A stretch of DNA of 64,000 bases. Source: an uncultured Bacteroidales bacterium (lineage in GTDB: Bacteria > Bacteroidota > Bacteroidia > Bacteroidales > Paludibacteraceae). Shown here piece by piece: positions 25,830-35,348 of this stretch. The notes beneath the pieces are model-generated. The model saw nothing but the letters and a program-made list of their open reading frames with translations, searched no databases and was not told where the DNA came from. Position 1 is the stretch's first letter; each line of letters opens with the position of its first letter. The DNA is taken from positions 1 through 64,000 of the forward strand of contig CALUOH010000061.1 in the NCBI GenBank assembly GCA_944322025.1, in the 5' to 3' direction. The position numbers and the translations under genes are program-made.

Positions 25830-26605
25830 AGTATAAAGCAGTTTTCTTCGACGTGGACGGCACACTGGTGTCGTTCGCCACGCACCGTGTGTCGCCCGCA
25901 GTGGAGCAGGCCATAAAGGAGCTGAGGGCGGCGGGGGTCAAGGTGTTCATTGCCACGGGGCGCATGCTCTCCATGCTTGACCACGTGAGGCACATAGAGT
26001 TCGACGGCTATGTGGCGTACAACGGGGCGTGCTGCACGGACGCGGAGGGCAGGATAATCTACTCGGACCCAATACCGCAACGCTATATGGAGGCACTGCG
26101 CAGGCGGCTGGAAGAGAGGCCGTTCCCAGTGGCGTTCATGACGTTCGGGGAGATGCTGCTCAACTATGAGCACCCGTCGGTGGACTGGCTTGCGGAACAT
26201 ATAGACATACCGCGCCCGAGGGTGGCACCGATGGATGAGATTATGAGCCACGAGGTGTACCAGATATGCGTGTTCCTCGACGAGAAGGAGACGGAGGAGC
26301 TGCTGCGGGAGACGCTGCCGGAGTGCACGGCGGCGCGGTGGATACCGCTGTTCGCGGACGTGAACATGAAGCACATCAACAAGGGAGCGGGGATAGACCA
26401 CGTGATTAACCACTTCGGGATAAGCCTCGGGGAGACGATGGCGTTCGGCGACGGGGGTAACGACATAGCGATGCTGCGCCACGCGGCAGTGGGAGTGGCT
26501 ATGGGGAACGCCTCGAAGGAGGTGCAGGCCACGGCGGACTATACCACGGGGACTGTGGACGAGGACGGAGTGGTGCAGGCACTGGTGCATTTCGGGCTGC
26601 TGTGA
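25826..26605 (+). CDS. Cof-type HAD phosphatase
   Basis: A 259-residue HAD hydrolase. The nucleophile motif FFDVDGTL (Asp9, Asp11), the ATGR segment (motif II region) and the C-terminal GDGGND motif are all present, with a type IIB cap in the middle. Such proteins dephosphorylate sugar phosphates, FMN or pyridoxal phosphate; the true substrate cannot be told. It is coupled to the aldehyde dehydrogenase by an ATGA overlap, which hints at a shared metabolite but does not prove it. Confidence 0.9.
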   Translation: MKYKAVFFDVDGTLVSFATHRVSPAVEQAIKELRAAGVKVFIATGRMLSMLDHVRHIEFDGYVAYNGACCTDAEGRIIYSDPIPQRYMEALRRRLEERPFPVAFMTFGEMLLNYEHPSVDWLAEHIDIPRPRVAPMDEIMSHEVYQICVFLDEKETEELLRETLPECTAARWIPLFADVNMKHINKGAGIDHVINHFGISLGETMAFGDGGNDIAMLRHAAVGVAMGNASKEVQATADYTTGTVDEDGVVQALVHFGLL

Positions 26606-26838
26606 GGGAGGGGGAGAGAGCGGCGCGTCAGAACAGGCAATCTGCCTCGCCAGTTTCGGAATGAGCGGCGCAGTCATTTACAAGAGTAAACTCCTTTGTT
26701 TTTACATGCCTTAATAGGGATGTGGCAAAACGTTACACTTCCCTGCTTTGTGGAGTAATCATCTGATTTGGGATTCGGAGTGGATGGGGGAAGGTAGAGA
26801 GAGGCGCGAGGAGACAGGGAGAAGGTAAGGAGAGGGTA

Positions 26839-26863
26839 AGGCGAACCTACGTGTTTCGAGGGG
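26839..26863 (+). repeat. intergenic repeat family B, copy 5
   Basis: AGGCGAACCTACGTGTTTCG followed by AGGGG; one base differs from the core. Confidence 0.85.
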
Positions 26864-26929
26864 TGAGAGGCCGGGTGAGAGATGGGGGAAGAGGTGTCGT
26901 GTTTCCTGCGTTTTTGTCATTAAGTGTTT

Positions 26930-26960
26930 TTTGCGAATTGAAAGAAACTGTGTATCTTTG
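26930..26960 (+). promoter_or_regulatory. promoter of the leucine-rich-repeat gene
   Basis: TTTG at 26930-26933 and TATCTTTG at 26953-26960 with 19 bases between. Confidence 0.7.
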
Positions 26961-27020
26961 CGTAAACGCAAGACAGGCTGATAGGACAGGGAAAGGGGAT
27001 AGAGATGTATCAAAAGCAAT

Positions 27021-28208
27021 ATGTTCAACAATAAATTCAGTGTCATGAGAAGGATTTTTACATTTGTATGTGCGCTGAGCCTCGCTGCGGCGGCATGGGG
27101 GCAGGAGTTCAGTGCAGTGAATGAGGATGGGAAGACCATCAGTTACACCGTCACGGGAGAGGGCGAAGTGGAGGTCACCAGGCATCCGAACTCTTCGGGA
27201 ACGGAGTATGAGGGGGATGTGAGGATACCGGAGACGGTGGAGCACGAGAGTGTGACATATACCGTGACGGGGATAGGAGAGGAGGCGTTTGCATACAGCG
27301 ATTTGCTTGACGCGGTAGAGATACCGGCATCGGTGAAGGCAATAGGTGCGAACGCGTTTCAAGGCACAAGGCTCAAAGAGGTGGAGATACCGGAGGGCGT
27401 GACGGAGATAGGCACGGCGGCATTTCATTCCTGCTTCAATCTGGAGACGGCAGTATTGCCGGGGAGCATCACGGAGATAGACACATTGACGTTCCAGTAT
27501 TGCTACTCGCTGAAAGAGGTCAATATCCCGGCCGGAGTGAGGAAGATAAACTTAGGGGCGTTCAACTATTGCCTTTTGTTAGAGGAGATAGAGATACCGG
27601 CATCGGTGAAGGAGATAGAGAGCCTGGCTTTCGCCTATTGCCTTTCACTCAGGGAGGTGAGATGCCACGCGACGGATGTCCCTGCATTGGGAGATGTGGA
27701 AGAGGAGACAGGGGTCTTTACGACGAACTATCTTGTCAACCTGAGCTTTAACTATTATGACGACACGTACGGCGAGATAGACTTCGAGAGCTTCAAACAT
27801 GATGGAGCCAAGCACGCCACACTGCGTGTGCCGCAGGCATCGGTGGAGGCTTACCGCGCAGCCGAGGGCTGGGGCACGGGCGTATGCCATCCGGAAGAGG
27901 AGGATATGATATACGACTCGTGGGGGCTTTCCTTCGGAGTGGACGGGGAGGTATGCAACTACTTCCACGAGATAGAGTCGCTGGAGGGCGGCGGGACTGC
28001 CACTGACGGGACAGAGGCGGAGAAGGGCTTCGGCGTGTATGCCGAGAACGGCGTGATATACATAGAGGGGGAGACGGAAGGCGTTGAGGTGTATGACATC
28101 ACGGGACGCAGGGTGTACACGGGCAACAGCACGGCGGTCAGCGTGGGCCGTGCGGGCGTGTATATCGTAAAGAGCGGAGAGGAGACAGAGAAGGTGGTGG
28201 TGAGATAA
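27021..28208 (+). CDS. secreted BspA-type leucine-rich-repeat protein with a type IX sorting domain
   Basis: A 395-residue exported protein. The signal peptide starts either at the ATG used here or at an in-frame ATG at 27045 (MRRIFTFVCALSLAAAAWGQ). Residues about 75-215 carry five or so BspA-type repeats such as VEIPASVKAIGANAFQG and VEIPEGVTEIGTAAFHSC. The last ~70 residues (GVEVYDITGRRVYTGN, then AGVYIVKSGEETEKVVV) have the pattern of a type IX secretion type A sorting domain. So it is probably surface-anchored or released, with a role in adhesion inferred from similar proteins. It ends at a strong terminator. Confidence 0.88.
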   Translation: MFNNKFSVMRRIFTFVCALSLAAAAWGQEFSAVNEDGKTISYTVTGEGEVEVTRHPNSSGTEYEGDVRIPETVEHESVTYTVTGIGEEAFAYSDLLDAVEIPASVKAIGANAFQGTRLKEVEIPEGVTEIGTAAFHSCFNLETAVLPGSITEIDTLTFQYCYSLKEVNIPAGVRKINLGAFNYCLLLEEIEIPASVKEIESLAFAYCLSLREVRCHATDVPALGDVEEETGVFTTNYLVNLSFNYYDDTYGEIDFESFKHDGAKHATLRVPQASVEAYRAAEGWGTGVCHPEEEDMIYDSWGLSFGVDGEVCNYFHEIESLEGGGTATDGTEAEKGFGVYAENGVIYIEGETEGVEVYDITGRRVYTGNSTAVSVGRAGVYIVKSGEETEKVVVR

Positions 28209-28234
28209 ACCCAAAACGGCTGAGAAGCAGAGGC

Positions 28235-28278
28235 GCGGCGGCATGAGGGAGAAGGATAGCCCCATGCCGCCGCTTTTT
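28235..28278 (+). terminator. terminator after the leucine-rich-repeat gene
   Basis: An 11-bp perfect stem (GCGGCGGCATG with CATGCCGCCGC) followed by five T. Confidence 0.88.
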
Positions 28279-28307
28279 GTGCGGAGGGAGAGGGCAAGGA
28301 GAGGATA

Positions 28308-28330
28308 GGGCGAACCTACGTGTTTCGGGG
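28308..28330 (+). repeat. intergenic repeat family B, copy 6
   Basis: An exact core match, GGGCGAACCTACGTGTTTCG, followed by GGG. It lies just before the restriction-modification island. Confidence 0.88.
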
Positions 28331-28348
28331 CAAGAGAGGCGGATGCGG

Positions 28349-28380
28349 TTTGGGGGTACGGGGATTTTTGTGTAACTTTG
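28349..28380 (+). promoter_or_regulatory. promoter of the restriction-modification genes
   Basis: TTTG at 28349-28352 and TAACTTTG at 28373-28380, 20 bases apart, a full Bacteroidota match. Confidence 0.72.
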
Positions 28381-28406
28381 TGTGCATGAATTAATAAAGG
28401 GAACGA

Positions 28407-29372
28407 ATGAAACCAATGATAAAATACAGGGGCGGCAAATCAAAGGAAATTCCCAATATCATGTGGCATATTCCTCAATTTACAGGACGTTACGTCGAGC
28501 CTTTCTTGGGAGGTGGAGCACTGTTCTTTCATCTTGAACCGCAACGAGCTATCATTAACGACATAAATTCAAAGTTAATGAAGTTTTATCGTGGAGTAAG
28601 AGATGACTACTCTAATCTGCGGAGAGAACTTGATGAAATAGAATTGTTGTACACTAATAACAGAAATGAGTTTGATGCATTAAAAGCTTTACATCCTGAT
28701 GAACAAGTTGAAGATAAGAATGAAGAATTGTATTATCTTCTACGAGCAATGTTCAATGAAACTATGGATAAATCTTATTCGGATGCGTTGCTGTATTATT
28801 ACATCAACAAAACAGCATACTCAGGAATGATACGTTATAATGCCAAAGGGGAATTCAATGTTCCTTTTGGCCGTTATATTCATCTTAATACCAAGTCAGT
28901 CACTTTGTCGCATAGTAAATTATTGCAACGTGCAGAAATACTTAATACAGATTATAGTGATGTGTTTAATATGTGTAGGGACGACGATTTTGTTTTCCTT
29001 GACCCTCCTTATGATTGCATTTTCTCGGATTATGGAAATGAAGAGTACAAAGATGGTTTCAATGAAGACAACCATAGACGATTAGCGAATGATTTTGCCA
29101 ATCTTCCCTGCAAAGCATTAATGGTTATTGGACGCACTCCTTTAACGGAAGAATTGTACAATGGTTATATAGTAGATGAGTACGAGAAGAACTATGCCGT
29201 AAATATCCGAAACAGATTCAAGGCTGCCGCAAAGCATATTATTGTAGCTAATTATCGGAAATGCTGGGATAATATACGTGTTTGTTCATCGCAATATGCA
29301 GTTTATAACGAGCCGGAGACTGCTCAATTACGATTATTTGAAGCAAGACAACCTTATGGCACGAATAGATAG
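28407..29372 (+). CDS. Dam-type DNA adenine N6-methyltransferase
   Basis: A 321-residue D12-class adenine methyltransferase. IKYRGGK opens the protein, the cofactor motif FLGGGAL is at 33-39, TAYSGMIRYN near 137 leads to NVPFGR, and the catalytic DPPY is at 199-202. All are intact. It overlaps the broken AlwI-type nuclease gene by 17 bases, so it is the protecting half of a system that would act on GGATC, likely by methylating GATC or GGATC. The DNA is visibly AT-rich against neighbours, a sign of transfer. With the nuclease broken it may now work as an orphan methylase. Confidence 0.92.
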   Translation: MKPMIKYRGGKSKEIPNIMWHIPQFTGRYVEPFLGGGALFFHLEPQRAIINDINSKLMKFYRGVRDDYSNLRRELDEIELLYTNNRNEFDALKALHPDEQVEDKNEELYYLLRAMFNETMDKSYSDALLYYYINKTAYSGMIRYNAKGEFNVPFGRYIHLNTKSVTLSHSKLLQRAEILNTDYSDVFNMCRDDDFVFLDPPYDCIFSDYGNEEYKDGFNEDNHRRLANDFANLPCKALMVIGRTPLTEELYNGYIVDEYEKNYAVNIRNRFKAAAKHIIVANYRKCWDNIRVCSSQYAVYNEPETAQLRLFEARQPYGTNR

Positions 29373-31037
29373 TCAATTATTATTTCTAACGACATCCCCT
29401 CGTACGCCGGAGAAAATGATACCCGAAATTGAACTACTTGCCGAACATTTTGCAGGTAATCATTGGAATAACGAAACGCAATGCGCCTTTATGGACATCT
29501 TGCGTGAAGAACAATTCTTTAATGGAAAAGGCGAGAATGACCCTGCGTTTAGCGCACGCAACAGGATAAACCAAACCGTGCGCCTAAATCTCTTGGTTTT
29601 GTAGTCCTGTCTCCTAGTATTTCCATTACTCCGGCAGGACAAGCTTTGCAGACATCTAAACGAAAGGAAGAAGTATTTCTCCGGCAAATGCTGAAGTTTC
29701 AAGTGCCGTCACCATATCATAAACCAACACCAAAGGCTGCCTCTTTTTGGGTAAAACCATATTTGGAGCTACTTCGGTTGGTACGTACTATGGGCACATT
29801 GAAATTTGATGAGTTGCAGATATTTGGAATGCAACTTACAGATTGGCGTAACTATGAGGACATCGTTCAAAAGATAGAAGCATTTCGTATTGCAAAAGTA
29901 GGGCATCAAGGAAGTTATAAGGCATTCAAGGCAGAATATCTGCGTAATGAGCTTACACGTATCTTCGAAGAGAGGATTATGAATGGAGAAACGCAAACTC
30001 GAGAGAGCAGCGATGCGTCATTGGATAAATTCCTAAGGACACAATCAAGCAATATGCGCGATTATGCGGATGCTTGTTTCAGATACTTGCGTGCGACGGG
30101 ACTTGTGAATGTATCACACGTTGGAAAATCGTTAAGTATCGTGCCAGAGCGCATGGAGGATGTAGATTACATTTTGCAAACAATAGACCGTAATCCTTGT
30201 TTTATTGATAATGAAAGAGACTATATTGAATATCTTGGAAATGCAACAGTACCACAATTACTTACGGACGACAGGCAGAAACTTGTTGCAAAATTACAAG
30301 CAGAGTTTCCACAAGTTGTGTTCAACCAAGAAGCTGAAATCTCTGAATTGAAAGATTTGTTGGCGGACCTCACGGAACAAAGGAAAACAGATACATTGAA
30401 CAGGCAAGTGGCCGAAATAAAAGACTATAAGCTCTATGACGACATCCAAAACACATTCAAACAAATTGAAAATAAAGAATTATACGATGCCCCATTGGTG
30501 CTTGAATGGAACATTTGGCGTGCCATGACGATGCTTGATGGTGGAGAAATCAAGGCGAACCTGAATTTTGATGATTTTGGGAAGCCTCTTTCTACCGCAC
30601 AAGGAAATATGGCTGACATTGTATGCGATTATGGGGATTATATCCTTATTGTTGAAGTTACGATGGCAAGCGGACAGAAACAATATGATATGGAGGGCGA
30701 ACCTGTAAGCCGCCATTTAGGGAAAATGAAAAAAGCGAGCGGTAAACCTTGTTATTGCCTGTTCATTGCTCCTACGATAAACGAAGCCTGTATCGCTCAT
30801 TTTTATATCTTGCACCACACTAACATATCATATTACGGAGGAAGATCTACGATAATACCATTATCTTTGAATGTTTTTATGAAAATGCTTGAAGATAGTC
30901 ATAAAGTGGATTATACACCAAATTCTCATCAGGTACTCCGCTTTTTGGAACGATCAAATGAACTGGCACAAACTTGTAAGGATGAGAATCAATGGTTTGA
31001 GGAAATAAATAAATCAGCTGTTAATTGGTTAAGGTAA
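29356..31037 (+). pseudogene. AlwI-family restriction endonuclease gene, frameshifted
   Basis: Two frames together form one AlwI-like protein. The first (from the ATG at 29356) reads LFLTTSPRTPEKMIPEIELL and runs to NRIN; it then slides into QTVRLNLLVL and stops near 29602. The second frame resumes with RAPKSLGFVVLSPSISIT and continues to 31037, including FLRQMLKFQVPSPYH and the late GNMADIVCDYGDYILIVEVT, the likely PD-(D/E)xK catalytic part. Exactly at the junction AAACC is present twice in tandem (29568-29577). Removing one copy restores NRINRAPK and gives a 558-residue protein, the expected size. The nuclease is therefore off in this sequence, by mutation or reversible slippage. Confidence 0.85.
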
Positions 31038-31125
31038 TATGTAAAAAGAACACAGAAACAAGATTACAGGAAACCGTAAATTTATAATTGAACTACAATT
31101 GAGTTAATCTACAGAATATTGGAGG

Positions 31126-31152
31126 TTGTTCCATAGTTTTTTTCTAATTTTG
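31126..31152 (+). promoter_or_regulatory. promoter of ileS
   Basis: TAATTTTG at 31145-31152; the TTG at 31126-31128 is 16 bases upstream, slightly closer than usual. Confidence 0.5.
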
Positions 31153-31217
31153 TCAGTAAAACTCGCGCCGCCCGCTCCGTGAGACGGAGAGCGGTGGAGG
31201 TCAGATGGTTATAAGCT

Positions 31218-34200
31218 ATGAAGAAGTTTAAGGAGTATACAGGGTTCAACCTCTCGGAGGTGAACAAGCGGATGTTAGAGGAGTGGGACAGGAAAGAGCT
31301 GTTCCACAAGAGCATAAAGCTGAGGGAGGGCGCGCCGTCGTTCGTATTCTACGAAGGGCCGCCATCGGCCAACGGCATGCCGGGCATACACCACGTCATG
31401 GCACGCACGATAAAGGATACGTTCTGCCGCTACAAGACGATGCGGGGATATCAAGTGAGGCGCAAGGCGGGATGGGACACCCACGGTCTGCCGGTGGAGC
31501 TGGGCGTGGAGAAACGGCTCGGCATCACGAAAGAGGACATCGGCAAGAAGGTCACTGTGGAAGAGTACAACGCCGCCTGCCGCAGCGACGTGATGAAGTA
31601 CACCAAGGAGTGGGAGGAGCTCACGCACAGGATGGGCTACTGGGTGGACATGGAGCACCCCTACATCACATACGACAACAAGTATATCGAGACGCTGTGG
31701 TGGCTGCTGAAACAGCTGTACAACAAGGGACTGCTGTACAAGGGCTACACCATACAGCCCTATTCGCCCGCTGCGGGCACGGGTCTGTCCACGCATGAGC
31801 TGAACCAGCCGGGCTGCTACCGCGACGTGAAGGACACGACCTGCACGGCGCAATTCAAGGTGGTGGGCGACGTCGCGCCGTTCAAGGGTCTGGCGGACAA
31901 CTTCTATTTCCTCGCATGGACTACCACACCATGGACACTGCCATCGAACACCGCGCTCTGCGTAGGGCCGAAGATAGAGTACCTCGCCGTGAAGAGCTTC
32001 AACCCGTACACGGGAGAGCCGGCTACATATATCATAGCCAAGGCGTTGCTCGGCGCATACTTCAACCCCAAGGCGGAGGAGCTGCCGATGGAGGATTACC
32101 GTCAGGGGGACAAGCTCGTGCCTTACCGCGTGGTGGGCAACTGCATGGGTACAGACCTTGTCGGCACGCGCTATGAGCAGCTTATCCCGTGGGTCAACCC
32201 GGGCGAGGGAGCGTTCCGCGTGATACTCGGCGACTATGTTACGACAGAGGACGGTACGGGCATAGTACACATCGCGCCCACATTCGGTGCGGACGACGCG
32301 TTTGTTGCCAAGAAAGCGGGCGTGCCGGGGCTGACCATGACCACGAAGAGGGGCGAGACACGCCCGATGGTAGACCTGACGGGCAAGTTCTTCAAGATAG
32401 AGGATTTGGACGAGGCGTTTGTCCGTGAGCGCGTCAATGTAGAGGAGTACTCGAAATATGCAGGCCGCTTCGTGAAGAACGCCTATGATCCCGCCCAGAC
32501 AGAGCAGGACGAGACACTCGACATCTCACTCTGCCTCATGCTCAAAGCGCAGGGGCTGGCATTCAGGATAGAGAAGCACACGCACAACTACCCGCACTGC
32601 TGGAGGACGGACAAGCCGGTGCTCTACTACCCTCTCGACAGTTGGTTCATCAAGACGACGGCTTGCCGCGAGGAGATGATGAGGCTGAACGACACCATCA
32701 ACTGGAAGCCTCAGTCGACAGGCACAGGCCGCTTCGGCAAATGGCTTGAAAACCTCCAGGACTGGAACCTGTCGCGCTCGCGCTACTGGGGCACTCCGCT
32801 GCCGATATGGCGCACGGAGGACGGCGCAGAGGAGATGTGCATAGGCTCGGTGGAGGAGCTGATGGAGGAGATAGAGAAGGCAATCAAGGCGGGCTTCATG
32901 ACCGAAAACCCGTACCGCAACTTCCGTCCGGGCAATATGTCAGAGGAGAATTACAGCACCAAGAACATAGACCTGCACCGCCCATACGTGGACGGCATAA
33001 TACTTTGCAGCCCAAGCGGCAAGCCGATGAAGAGGGAGGCGGACCTGATAGACGTGTGGTTCGACTCGGGCGCGATGCCGTATGCGCAGATACACTACCC
33101 GTTCGAGAACAAAGAGGCGTTCGACTCGCGCCGCGTCTACCCCGCCGACTTCATTTCCGAAGGCGTGGACCAGACACGCGGATGGTTCTTCACGCTCCAC
33201 GCCATAGGCACCATGGTGTTCGGCTCTGTGGCGTTCAAGAATGTGATTTCCAACGGACTGGTGCTCGACAAGAACGGCAACAAGATGTCCAAGCGACTGG
33301 GCAATGCAGTCGACCCGTTCTCCACGATAGAGAAATACGGCTCAGACCCGCTGCGGTGGTACATGATGACCAACTCGTCGCCGTGGGACAACCTGAAATT
33401 CGATGCCGAGGGAGTCGAGGAGGTGCGCCGCAAGTTCTTCGGCACGCTGTACAACACATATTCGTTCTTCGCCCTCTATGCCAATGTGGACGGCTTCGAG
33501 GGCAAGGAGGCCGAAGTCCCGGTGGCGGAGCGTCCGGAGATTGACCGCTGGATACTCTCGCTGCTCAACTCGCTGATAGCGGAGGTGACAGAGCATTACG
33601 AGAACTACGAGCCTACACGCGCCGGACGCGCCATATCCGACTTCGTAGGCGAGAACCTCTCGAACTGGTACGTGCGCCTGAACCGCAAGCGTTATTGGGG
33701 CGGAGAGTATTCGCAGGACAAGATTTCGGCATACCAGACCCTGTACACCTGCCTGCTCAATGTGGCAAAGCTGATGGCCCCCATCGCGCCGTTCTTTGCC
33801 GACCAGCTGTACACTGACCTCGTGGCGGCAACGGGCAAGGAGAGCGCGGAGTCGGTACACCTCGCCGAGTTTCCGACAGCGGACATGTCACTGGTGGACA
33901 AGAACCTTGAAAAGTGTATGCAGCTCGCGCAGCAGTCGTCGTCCATGATACTCGCGCTCCGCCGCAAGGCAGAGAAGAAGGTGCGCCAGCCGCTGCAACG
34001 CGCCGTGATACCCGCGCCCGACAAGAAGACTCTGGAGCAGCTACAATATGTGGCTGACCTCATCAAGGCAGAGGTCAATGTGAAAGAGCTCCAGATAGTG
34101 ACAGAGGAGAACTCCACGGTGTCACTCGTCAAGCGCATCAAGCCGAATTTCAAGACGCTCGGCAAGCGTTACGGCAAGCAGATGAAGGAGATAGCCGCCG

Positions 34201-34649
34201 AGATAGGCGCGTTCACCCAGGAGCGCATCGCACAGATAGAGCGCGACGGGCAGATGACGCTCAACCTGCCAAGCGGCGATGTCGTTGTGGAGCTCTCCGA
34301 TGTGGAGATTGCCACGGAGGACATGCCGGGCTGGCTCGTGGCCAATGAGGGCACGCTCACCATCGCGCTCGATGTCACCGTGACGGAGGAGCTGCGCCAA
34401 GAGGGCATAGCGCGCGAACTCATAAACCGCATACAGAACATACGCAAGTCAAGCGGCTACGAGATAACCGACAAGATAACGGTGCGCATCGAACGCCGGG
34501 ACGAAATCACCGATGCAGTCACCAACTTCAAGCAGTATATCGCCTCGCAGATACTCGCGGAAAGCATACTGCTGGAAGAGACAGTGGCCGATGCCGTCGA
34601 ACTTGATTTCGAGGAATACACGGTAAGACTCTCGGTAGAGAGATGCTGA
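31218..34649 (+). CDS. ileS: isoleucyl-tRNA synthetase
   Basis: A 1143-residue class I synthetase that charges tRNA-Ile. The HIGH-type motif PSANGMPGIHH is at 49-59, the editing domain (with GWDTHGLPVE upstream and AWTTTPWTLPSNTALCVG inside) fills about 200-400, and KMSKR is at 689-693. The long C-terminal region without the zinc cysteines fits the longer, eukaryote-like/Bacteroidota IleRS type. Length is normal for that type. It ends at a strong hairpin; no T-box leader is seen. Confidence 0.96.
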   Translation: MKKFKEYTGFNLSEVNKRMLEEWDRKELFHKSIKLREGAPSFVFYEGPPSANGMPGIHHVMARTIKDTFCRYKTMRGYQVRRKAGWDTHGLPVELGVEKRLGITKEDIGKKVTVEEYNAACRSDVMKYTKEWEELTHRMGYWVDMEHPYITYDNKYIETLWWLLKQLYNKGLLYKGYTIQPYSPAAGTGLSTHELNQPGCYRDVKDTTCTAQFKVVGDVAPFKGLADNFYFLAWTTTPWTLPSNTALCVGPKIEYLAVKSFNPYTGEPATYIIAKALLGAYFNPKAEELPMEDYRQGDKLVPYRVVGNCMGTDLVGTRYEQLIPWVNPGEGAFRVILGDYVTTEDGTGIVHIAPTFGADDAFVAKKAGVPGLTMTTKRGETRPMVDLTGKFFKIEDLDEAFVRERVNVEEYSKYAGRFVKNAYDPAQTEQDETLDISLCLMLKAQGLAFRIEKHTHNYPHCWRTDKPVLYYPLDSWFIKTTACREEMMRLNDTINWKPQSTGTGRFGKWLENLQDWNLSRSRYWGTPLPIWRTEDGAEEMCIGSVEELMEEIEKAIKAGFMTENPYRNFRPGNMSEENYSTKNIDLHRPYVDGIILCSPSGKPMKREADLIDVWFDSGAMPYAQIHYPFENKEAFDSRRVYPADFISEGVDQTRGWFFTLHAIGTMVFGSVAFKNVISNGLVLDKNGNKMSKRLGNAVDPFSTIEKYGSDPLRWYMMTNSSPWDNLKFDAEGVEEVRRKFFGTLYNTYSFFALYANVDGFEGKEAEVPVAERPEIDRWILSLLNSLIAEVTEHYENYEPTRAGRAISDFVGENLSNWYVRLNRKRYWGGEYSQDKISAYQTLYTCLLNVAKLMAPIAPFFADQLYTDLVAATGKESAESVHLAEFPTADMSLVDKNLEKCMQLAQQSSSMILALRRKAEKKVRQPLQRAVIPAPDKKTLEQLQYVADLIKAEVNVKELQIVTEENSTVSLVKRIKPNFKTLGKRYGKQMKEIAAEIGAFTQERIAQIERDGQMTLNLPSGDVVVELSDVEIATEDMPGWLVANEGTLTIALDVTVTEELRQEGIARELINRIQNIRKSSGYEITDKITVRIERRDEITDAVTNFKQYIASQILAESILLEETVADAVELDFEEYTVRLSVERC

Positions 34650-34665
34650 AAACCGGACAGCACAG

Positions 34666-34706
34666 GGCGCGGGACAAGCACACCGATGCTTCGTCCCGCG
34701 CCTTTT
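34666..34706 (+). terminator. terminator after ileS
   Basis: A 10-bp stem GGCGCGGGAC with GTCCCGCGCC, extended by AGC/GCT, followed by TTTT. Confidence 0.82.
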
Positions 34707-34813
34707 ATATACCACACACTACCCCCCCCCGCACATACCGCGCCCGCGAGAGACGGTTCTCCACAGCGTTTCCCCCGACAGGAAAAAAATAATATGACTT
34801 TTTATGGCACAGC

Positions 34814-34846
34814 GTTTCCCTAATTGGAAAATTTAAGCTAACTTCG
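34814..34846 (+). promoter_or_regulatory. promoter of the zinc-ribbon CD225 gene
   Basis: TAACTTCG at 34839-34846 with a partial TTTC box at 34814-34817. Confidence 0.4.
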
Positions 34847-34894
34847 TATAATGAAACTGAGACAGATTGTTTAACACTCAAAAATAAGATCACT

Positions 34895-35281
34895 ATGTTT
34901 TGTCCAAAATGTGGAAATGAGATGCCCAACGGCATGACCCGCTGCCCGAACTGCGGAGAGATTATCGAACCGCGCCAGTCCGGCGGTTACTACAATGACA
35001 ACCGTCCGGAAAAGCCGAACAACTATCTGGTGTGGTCCATCCTCGTGACCCTTTTCTGCTGTCTGCCATGCGGCATTGTGGCAATAGTCTACTCGGCCTC
35101 AGTCGACTCGGCTTACTACGCAGGCGACTATGCACGTGCCTTCTCGGCATCGAAAAAGGCGTACACATGGATGCTTGTCAGCCTCATCAGCGGAATAGTC
35201 ATTTACTTGGCCACCGTGCTGTTCTACACGGTGCTGGGCGGGGCGGCACTGATGTCGTCCGAAGCACTCTACGACCTTTAA
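34895..35281 (+). CDS. zinc-ribbon plus CD225/dispanin membrane protein
   Basis: A 128-residue membrane protein. The start is a zinc ribbon with two CxxC pairs (Cys3/Cys6 and Cys17/Cys20). After a short linker, NYLVWSILVTLFCCLPCGIV begins the CD225 domain, which runs through VYSASVDSAYYAGDY to a second helix near 90-115. This pairing is common in Bacteroidota. CD225 proteins bend or stiffen membranes; in bacteria the role is unknown. The following DUF2752 gene, 67 bases on, is often found with it, and the two are probably one transcript. Confidence 0.85.
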   Translation: MFCPKCGNEMPNGMTRCPNCGEIIEPRQSGGYYNDNRPEKPNNYLVWSILVTLFCCLPCGIVAIVYSASVDSAYYAGDYARAFSASKKAYTWMLVSLISGIVIYLATVLFYTVLGGAALMSSEALYDL

Positions 35282-35317
35282 GCCCGCAGCAATACGGGAA
35301 GCCGCGCCGTACGGGTG

Positions 35318-35335
35318 ACCACGTACGCACGTGGT
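35318..35335. repeat. perfect inverted repeat upstream of the DUF2752 gene
   Basis: ACCACGT-ACGC-ACGTGGT, 7-bp arms, ends 14 bases before the ATG. It may be an operator or an RNA hairpin covering the ribosome site. Confidence 0.5.
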
Positions 35336-35348
35336 TTCCTTCGCATAT

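Larger units (their letters stand above)
26606..27020. other. intergenic region before the leucine-rich-repeat gene
   Basis: No gene seen. It has a purine-rich stretch from 26768 to 26890 with a family B repeat, then the promoter of the next gene. Confidence 0.55.

Noticed and set aside
28308..31100. Insertion-sequence origin of the restriction-modification island
   Set aside because: No transposase, terminal inverted repeat or target duplication could be seen at either edge.
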